Source of the DNA: SIG603 sp964370775
Lineage (GTDB): Bacteria > Bacillota > Clostridia > Oscillospirales > Acutalibacteraceae
Assembly: GCA_964370775.1 (NCBI GenBank)
Contig: CAYJKT010000005.1
Span: forward strand, 41,582-105,581
DNA length: 64,000 nt
Direction of reading: 5' to 3'
Positions within the stretch are counted from its first letter, which is position 1, and each line of letters begins with the position of its first letter. The notes beneath the pieces are model-generated. The model was given only the letters and a program-made list of their open reading frames with translations, made no database searches and was not told the origin of the DNA. The position numbers and the translations under genes are program-made. Positions 58,931 through 64,000 of this stretch are shown one piece after another.

Positions 58931-60991
58931 TTAATTTACTTGATAAAGCTTAATTCCGTCTGCGTTATAAATAACTTCAAACATAGCGTCTAGCTGTGAT
59001 TCGTTCACGTTATAACTGCTTCTTTCATAAGAGCCTAACACAATGTAGTCTACGTTATTTTTTTCGAATAAAGCTAACGAATTTTGTGGGTACTCGTACA
59101 TCTCCTTAGCTTCAAGTGCCGTTTGGTCATAGCTCAAGCCGTGAAAGTACAGATAAATTGATGAACCACAAACGATGTTTCTGCCTGTCAGTGTGGACAC
59201 CTCGTTTAAGTGCCGTTCATTTGTAAGGAACACAGAGTCTGTCGGTGTGTTTTCTTCTATATAATTTGCAAAATTAACAGTGGTAGCACCATATATCTCA
59301 TACGTTGCTACGAACTCTCTGCCCATGGTTAACACAGCGCTAAATACGCATAAAAACACAGTGCACACGGCAAGTATCTCTTTACCTTTTACCTTTTTTA
59401 TCGCTCTGTAAGTATCTAGTGCAAAGTCGCTTATCAAACCACATAATAACAAGTATGCTATATAAATCAGTTTGTTGTTATCATAAGTATTTGGCTGAAA
59501 CACAATAAGCTCGCTTATAAGCATTATGATTAATATAGGCGACGCAATTAGCAACGATTTTTTTCTTGAATATATAACTGCTGGTATAAAAAGCAGTGCA
59601 GTTACACCTAAGTTTACTATATAGAACCATATATATGTGTCGTCTATATTTCCCCAGTTGAAATATCCTCTTGTGAAACCAGAGCCAGTTGCCTGTGAGA
59701 ATGTCCAAAAAAATAGCTGAGGCAGTGCAAGAGCTAAAGTAATTCCTAAATAAATTAACCAACCAGGTAAAAGTTTTTTGAAATCTGCTTTTTGTTTTAT
59801 AGCATATATTACTGGTAGTAATAAAAATATTGCTACGATACCTAAGCATAAAAATAGTAGAAAATCTACTTCTTTTTCACCACCCAAAGCAATTTGAACA
59901 AGCGACATTCCAAATGGTAGGAAGCACAGTAATATGCGTATCCAAACTGAGGCATGCTTGCAAATGCTCACCAACAACCAAACTGCTGACACTATAGCTA
60001 ACGCTAAAAATGAGTGAGTATGTATCATAGGTAAAGCACCTGCTAAAATTCCTACGATAATATAGTCTTTTTTACAGTTGTTCATAACTGCATTTAGTAA
60101 GAAATAAAGTGCTGTGAAAAGTACTACCCAACCAAATAAAGTAGAACGCTGAGGCACTAATAAATCTACGATAACGTTAACAAAACGAATGTTTTCTGTA
60201 ACTAGGTTTGTAGGTGTCTCGTAAAAAGCTGTGAATATTCTTGTGAAGTTATCTGGGTTTGCGATAGCGCCTGACATAAAGTAGACAAAGCCAAATCCTC
60301 CACAGAAAAAGAACAAAATCAAAGCAAAAAACACCTTAGATTTATCTTTTAGCCATAAGGTCATAAAGCTGTAAAAACCTAATATAACTTGAGCACCAGC
60401 AAAAAGCATTGGCAAAAAATATGCATACATTAATGATGAGCCAAAAATATATATTGAAGAAGAAATGCTATCACACAAAAACGGATATGATAGCATAGTG
60501 CTAGGGTAAATTGAGTAAACAGGAGGGAAAACGCTTGCTGTTGCAATATTTGTTATAAAGCCTAAGTGCATACTCATGTCACCATAAGTGTTTTGAGAAG
60601 AATGATACGCTCCGTTTTCAAACCTAAAACTGTGTATAACTAGCACCGCAAAAATTATATATATTAGTATAGCCAAAATAGTTATTATGTTAAACGAAAA
60701 CTTTTTAGGCATAACAGTTTTAAAATCAAACTTGTTTTTTATTACCACAACCACGGTTAAAGCTGTAAGTAAAAGTAAAGATAAAATATGAGATAGCACA
60801 TTAAAGCCAAATGCAAAAGCGAACAGTACAGGTAACCATTGCAGAGAGACAGAGCCAAAGACAGAGCCAGCTAATACTCTAACAACATAAGGCTTATCAT
60901 TATTAAAAGAAAACGAAATACATAATCCGCATATTTGAAAAGCCAAGAAAACTAATGTGCCTAAAACATTGCCAATCATTTCACTATTCAT
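58931..60991 (-). CDS. Large polytopic membrane protein, probable GT-C glycosyltransferase-like
   Basis: This 686-residue protein has about 13-14 hydrophobic helices over residues 1-560 and a C-terminal extracytoplasmic region of about 120 residues. The pattern (an early loop with acidic residues, then NTPTDSVFLTNERHLN and RNIVCGSSIYLYFHG near the end) is like GT-C membrane glycosyltransferases and related uncharacterised families. A lipid-linked sugar donor would be expected if it is active. It lies 9 bp after the GGDEF-like gene and is probably co-transcribed. AAGGAGATG precedes the ATG. Confidence 0.65.
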   Translation of the reverse strand: MNSEMIGNVLGTLVFLAFQICGLCISFSFNNDKPYVVRVLAGSVFGSVSLQWLPVLFAFAFGFNVLSHILSLLLLTALTVVVVIKNKFDFKTVMPKKFSFNIITILAILIYIIFAVLVIHSFRFENGAYHSSQNTYGDMSMHLGFITNIATASVFPPVYSIYPSTMLSYPFLCDSISSSIYIFGSSLMYAYFLPMLFAGAQVILGFYSFMTLWLKDKSKVFFALILFFFCGGFGFVYFMSGAIANPDNFTRIFTAFYETPTNLVTENIRFVNVIVDLLVPQRSTLFGWVVLFTALYFLLNAVMNNCKKDYIIVGILAGALPMIHTHSFLALAIVSAVWLLVSICKHASVWIRILLCFLPFGMSLVQIALGGEKEVDFLLFLCLGIVAIFLLLPVIYAIKQKADFKKLLPGWLIYLGITLALALPQLFFWTFSQATGSGFTRGYFNWGNIDDTYIWFYIVNLGVTALLFIPAVIYSRKKSLLIASPILIIMLISELIVFQPNTYDNNKLIYIAYLLLCGLISDFALDTYRAIKKVKGKEILAVCTVFLCVFSAVLTMGREFVATYEIYGATTVNFANYIEENTPTDSVFLTNERHLNEVSTLTGRNIVCGSSIYLYFHGLSYDQTALEAKEMYEYPQNSLALFEKNNVDYIVLGSYERSSYNVNESQLDAMFEVIYNADGIKLYQVN

Positions 60992-61000
60992 AGCATCTCC

Positions 61001-62023
61001 TTATTTAATAACTCTGTTTTTTCCAGAGATTTTACCTGATTTCATTTTTAGTTCAGCTCTTTGTATAACATCTAAGAACTCATCTTCATCTGAGGATTGC
61101 TCTAAGCCAGCAGTTGCTGTAACATTAAAGTTGTCATTTTCATACCTAAACTCCATATATCTAATGTCTTTTAGAATATTATCGACTACTTCGTGGGCAT
61201 AACTATAATTATATTCAGTAAACAAAATCAAAAACTGGTCGTCATCCCATCTACAAAGCTCGATATAATCGTTTTTATAACGCAAAAGAATATTAGAAAC
61301 AGACGCTAGTATGTGGTTGCCTAAATCAAAATTATACTTCAAGCTAATCTTTGCAATATTGTCCATATCTACAATAGCGACAATGTAGTTGCCTACATCT
61401 ATATCGTTATATGTTTGAAGAAAATGTCTTCTAGTATTAAGATAAGTTAATTTATCTATCTTTATATCATACGGGTCGTCAAATTTTGCAGTAGCTGCAA
61501 GAGAAGTTACCTTTGCAGTATGCGCCATAGATATAGTAATTGTAAAGCATATTAGAATAAAGAAGAAGTAGTGAACCTCGAAAATAGTCTCATTAACACC
61601 TGTGTAAAAAGGTGAAAAATAGCTACCGTATATACCAATTAAAACAAAAACAGATAAATGCGCAAGAGAGAACATGTAAGTTGTCATGCTTTTTTTATAT
61701 GGATTAAGATAAGTAAAAGAAGAAGCCATCAGCAGGATATAAGGGTCGCCAGTGTCTAAACCCATTAGATACACACTAAAGCAAACATAAAGCATAAGTT
61801 CTACATGTAATAGTGACATCACATATCTATAGTTGCCTCTTAAAGTAAAAAGCCATAAAAATATAAAATAAATTACAGCACAAACATTATAAATAGTATA
61901 AACGCTATATCCAGTAAATGCATAAAATATAAGTTGAGCCAAATGTATAGTACCACACATTGTGACTGTAGTGAGATAAATTTTTTGCATATTTTTTTCT
62001 ATTCCAAGATTTTCGGTTGTCAT
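61001..62023 (-). CDS. Membrane protein with degenerate GGDEF domain
   Basis: This 340-residue protein has about six membrane helices (about 12-165) and a C-terminal GGDEF-fold domain. The fold is recognised by KIDKLTYLNTRRHF at its start, VAIVDMDNIAKISLKYNFDLGN in the middle and GLEQSS later. The catalytic GGDEF position reads RWDDDQFLILF, so both glycines are lost and cyclase activity is doubtful. It may bind GTP or c-di-GMP as a sensor. I chose ATG at 62023 because GAGGTG lies before it; an upstream in-frame start at 62074 has no site. Confidence 0.8.
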   Translation of the reverse strand: MTTENLGIEKNMQKIYLTTVTMCGTIHLAQLIFYAFTGYSVYTIYNVCAVIYFIFLWLFTLRGNYRYVMSLLHVELMLYVCFSVYLMGLDTGDPYILLMASSFTYLNPYKKSMTTYMFSLAHLSVFVLIGIYGSYFSPFYTGVNETIFEVHYFFFILICFTITISMAHTAKVTSLAATAKFDDPYDIKIDKLTYLNTRRHFLQTYNDIDVGNYIVAIVDMDNIAKISLKYNFDLGNHILASVSNILLRYKNDYIELCRWDDDQFLILFTEYNYSYAHEVVDNILKDIRYMEFRYENDNFNVTATAGLEQSSDEDEFLDVIQRAELKMKSGKISGKNRVIK

Positions 62024-62394
62024 AACTAGCACCTCATAAAATTTAATCGTATTACTACACAAAATATACCACAATACAGCACATAAATCAAATTAAATTT
62101 AAGTCTTACATATAAAACAAATAAACAATATAAACAGAATAAGGATATGTTAATATAAAATTAATATTTTGTACAAATAAAATATATGTTGTTCTAGAAA
62201 TTCTACCATGTTAATATTCTACAAACGAAATATAAGCGGTAAAAACATTAAAAAATATTAGTTTTGTATAAAATGTTGAAAAAATTATATGAATATTTCA
62301 AAAGATATAACGCTTTAAATTGATTGTTAGTTGAATTTTCACAAGTAAAGTCTGAATAAAAATCTATTTTATTCAAAAAAAATTAAAATTTATG
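62024..62394. other. AT-rich divergent intergenic region
   Basis: Very A/T-rich sequence between the GGDEF-like gene and the surface protein promoter. I see no ORF, and no clear hairpin or repeat. Confidence 0.6.
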
Positions 62395-62423
62395 TTGACA
62401 GAATATGAACAATGAGGTATAAT
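62395..62423 (+). promoter_or_regulatory. Strong consensus promoter of the surface protein gene
   Basis: TTGACA (62395-62400), 17 nt and TATAAT (62418-62423) match sigma-A consensus fully. Confidence 0.88.
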
Positions 62424-62465
62424 AACTATGGATATTATTATAGTATATTAACATGGGATAAGTAG

Positions 62466-62488
62466 CGACTTCTAAACTTTAGAAGTCG
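62466..62488 (+). other. Hairpin in the 5' leader of the surface protein gene
   Basis: CGACTTCTAA and TTAGAAGTCG form a perfect 10-bp stem with a 3-nt loop. It lies about 35 nt into an untranslated leader of about 135 nt. No T run follows, so it is not an intrinsic terminator; it may protect the mRNA. Confidence 0.6.
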
Positions 62489-62564
62489 ATTAAAAACGAT
62501 AGAAAACCAACAGAATTCTTAATAAATTACAGAAAATTTTATGGAAAGGGGAGAGAGTAGTTCA

Positions 62565-64000
62565 ATGAAAAACAGAATTATAGCTATGGCATTATTATTG
62601 GTAGTAGCTTTCACAGCTTCACTTAGCGTTTTAGCTACAACACCAACAGATGCAAGCAGAAGAAACACAGTGACCGCGAACCTATATATTCACGCTGCTG
62701 ACGGATTGACATTAGAAGAAGCAGTAGAGCAATATGGTAGTGGCAGTCAAAGCGCTAACTTGTATATTCCACAAGCTACTCATGCCCCTAAACTTGTGAT
62801 AGATACACCTGTTCCACCTACAGAGCATGATTTTATAGAGGGTTACTCAGAAAAAAACGGTCAAAGATTTTATAATAATGTAGAATTTGTAGAGAAATTT
62901 GCGTCGAATATAAACGAAGTTTACGGTACTTACGGCGACTTTAGCAAGGATTTCCCAGAGGGTGAATTCACTTTAGCAAACGGAGAGGAAATTCCTGACG
63001 AAGCTGAGATAATATGGTATGTTATTAAGGAAGTTGGCTCAAACAATTATAATATAGACGGGCTGATTTTGGATGAAGAACTTGAAGCGTTTGAAGTTAA
63101 AACAACGGCTAGAAATGAACTAGACGGCTTTTATAATTTTCATTACAATGTAAACCAAAACGTTTTTGTGGAAACTACAGTAGAAAACTTGTCGCTTAAT
63201 GAGAGCAGTTTTGTTACAGTTAATAGCGATTTTACTAATGCTAAAGACATAACAGTTGCTGATAGCGCTGGGAATTCGATTGAATTTATATTAGAGAACA
63301 ATCAGATTAAGTTTAACCTAAGCAAAGGCGAAGTTGCACATATCAACTATGTTTGTGCATTTAGCGAAACAGGCACAAAAACAATAAACACAGTGGTAAA
63401 CGAAATATATACAAGTGAAGCTGAAATTTACGTTAATGCAGGCGATTTGACATTTACTATTCAAACAGAGATAAATATACCTGACGATATAGCAGATTAC
63501 AGCGAATTAAGCACAAGTTTTGAATACGAAGTAAATGGTGTTAATGCTACTCCAGTGATTACGTTTGAAGAAACAGACTACAACCAAGGCACTTTGATTA
63601 AAAACATAACATTTAATGTTGCACAAAATGAATACCTAAATACTTATGTTGGCGAAAATGGCTTAGATATTACAGTTAAACAAATTAACGATAAATTTTC
63701 TGAGAATTGGGTAACTGACAACACAGTATATAACCTTAATGTAAATAGATATGGTGAAGTGAACGGAACCGAGAACAATGTTTTAACTTTTGTGAACATA
63801 TATTCTGCGCCTCCAACGATAGCGCCTGTAGTGACACCAACACCTAGTCCAGTACCTACAGTAGCGCCGACAGCTAGTCCAAGTCCTACTCCTACAGTAG
63901 CGCCGACAGCTAGTCCAAGTCCTACTCCTACAGTAGCGCCGACAGCTAGTCCAAGTCCTACTCCTACAGTAGCGCCGACAGCTAGTCCAAGTCCTACTCC
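62565..64000 (+). CDS. Secreted or surface protein with C-terminal PT-rich repeats (3' end outside window)
   Basis: The frame is open from ATG 62565 (GGGGAGAG upstream) to the window edge, at least 478 residues. A signal peptide (about 1-24, MKNRIIAMALLLVVAFTASLSVLA) precedes a region of about 400 residues rich in Asn, Thr and Glu with beta-strand character, resembling pilin-like or adhesin-type domains (for example VKTTARNELDGFYNFHYNVN). From about residue 416 it becomes a Pro/Thr/Ser linker, then perfect 12-residue repeats PTVAPTASPSPT. Such linkers often lead to a cell-wall anchor or membrane helix, which would lie beyond the window. I do not recognise the main domain. Confidence 0.8.
   Translation, partial: MKNRIIAMALLLVVAFTASLSVLATTPTDASRRNTVTANLYIHAADGLTLEEAVEQYGSGSQSANLYIPQATHAPKLVIDTPVPPTEHDFIEGYSEKNGQRFYNNVEFVEKFASNINEVYGTYGDFSKDFPEGEFTLANGEEIPDEAEIIWYVIKEVGSNNYNIDGLILDEELEAFEVKTTARNELDGFYNFHYNVNQNVFVETTVENLSLNESSFVTVNSDFTNAKDITVADSAGNSIEFILENNQIKFNLSKGEVAHINYVCAFSETGTKTINTVVNEIYTSEAEIYVNAGDLTFTIQTEINIPDDIADYSELSTSFEYEVNGVNATPVITFEETDYNQGTLIKNITFNVAQNEYLNTYVGENGLDITVKQINDKFSENWVTDNTVYNLNVNRYGEVNGTENNVLTFVNIYSAPPTIAPVVTPTPSPVPTVAPTASPSPTPTVAPTASPSPTPTVAPTASPSPTPTVAPTASPSPT
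63855..64000 (+). repeat. Perfect 36-bp tandem repeats coding a PT-rich linker
   Basis: Four copies of a 36-bp unit start at 63855, 63891, 63927 and 63963 with no base differences, the last truncated by the window end. Each codes 12 residues (PTVAPTASPSPT). The lack of any drift implies recent expansion or gene conversion. Copy number may also be misassembled. Confidence 0.92.

Noticed and set aside
62424..62564. c-di-GMP riboswitch before the surface protein gene
   Set aside because: The leader has one simple hairpin and none of the conserved GEMM sequence blocks, despite GGDEF-like genes nearby.
63855..64000. CRISPR-like array
   Set aside because: Units of 36 bp are contiguous with no spacers and are in frame with a signal-peptide protein.

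Overview
The window is an AT-rich chromosomal segment from a low-GC Gram-positive anaerobe, most likely class Clostridia and possibly a gut lineage. The evidence is strong AAGGAGG-type ribosome binding sites, frequent TTG and GTG starts, arginine coded mostly by AGA, a tyrosyl-tRNA T-box leader, zinc-binding S14, a KOW protein between map and infA, the ymfF-ymfH pair, a lipoprotein with a Ser/Thr/Glu linker, and a dxs-tlyA-nadK-argR-recN string. I cannot place it to genus. No tRNA, rRNA, CRISPR array, prophage or transposase was found. A run of 10 N at 13458-13467 shows this is a scaffolded, probably metagenomic or draft, assembly.

Layout. 1-6.3 kb, minus strand: the N-terminal part of a GH2 beta-galactosidase (cut by the window edge), a sulfatase, gltX and an oligopeptide-binding lipoprotein. 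6.6-9.7 kb, plus: fliW-csrA, an unknown single-pass membrane protein and a CCA-adding enzyme, facing aroD on the minus strand. 10.6-26.5 kb, plus: one long S10-spc-alpha ribosomal superoperon (S10 to L17, with secY, adk, map, infA and rpoA), preceded by a structured leader with a terminator-like hairpin. Its rplB (L2) copy is broken by the assembly gap and an in-frame stop. 26.6-29.2 kb, plus: a PIN-like protein, a decayed TetR regulator and an unknown lipoprotein. 29.2-38.8 kb, minus: a D-Ala-D-Ala carboxypeptidase, a small unknown protein, a two-domain PPK2 polyphosphate kinase, a FIST-EAL signalling protein, a URO-D-like protein, and a peroxide-defence pair (permuted AhpF-like reductase plus AhpC). 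39.0-54.5 kb, plus: a flavodoxin, a zinc-ribbon protein, cdaA-cdaR, ymfF-ymfH-lgt-folD-dxs-tlyA-nadK-argR-recN, then T-box-controlled tyrS. 54.6-58.6 kb, plus: an ADP-ribosylglycohydrolase-family protein coupled to ribokinase, a PH-domain protein and a GNAT acetyltransferase. 58.6-62.0 kb: a repeat-rich intergenic stretch, then a minus-strand pair of a large GT-C-like membrane protein and a degenerate GGDEF membrane protein. 62.4-64 kb, plus: a strong promoter and a secreted protein whose PT-rich 36-nt repeats run off the window.

How the parts relate. Most of the window is housekeeping: translation, protein export, isoprenoid, folate and NADP synthesis, DNA repair and c-di-AMP synthesis. The less ordinary points are the domain-permuted AhpF with AhpC and a divergent flavodoxin that share a promoter-like motif; FliW-CsrA with no flagellar gene nearby; two c-di-GMP-type proteins with altered GGDEF sites; a likely AUU start for cdaA; an attenuator-like ribosomal leader; a palindromic repeat sitting in a terminator loop; and the ADP-ribosylglycohydrolase/ribokinase pair. 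I did not find a clearly new multi-gene defence or mobile system.
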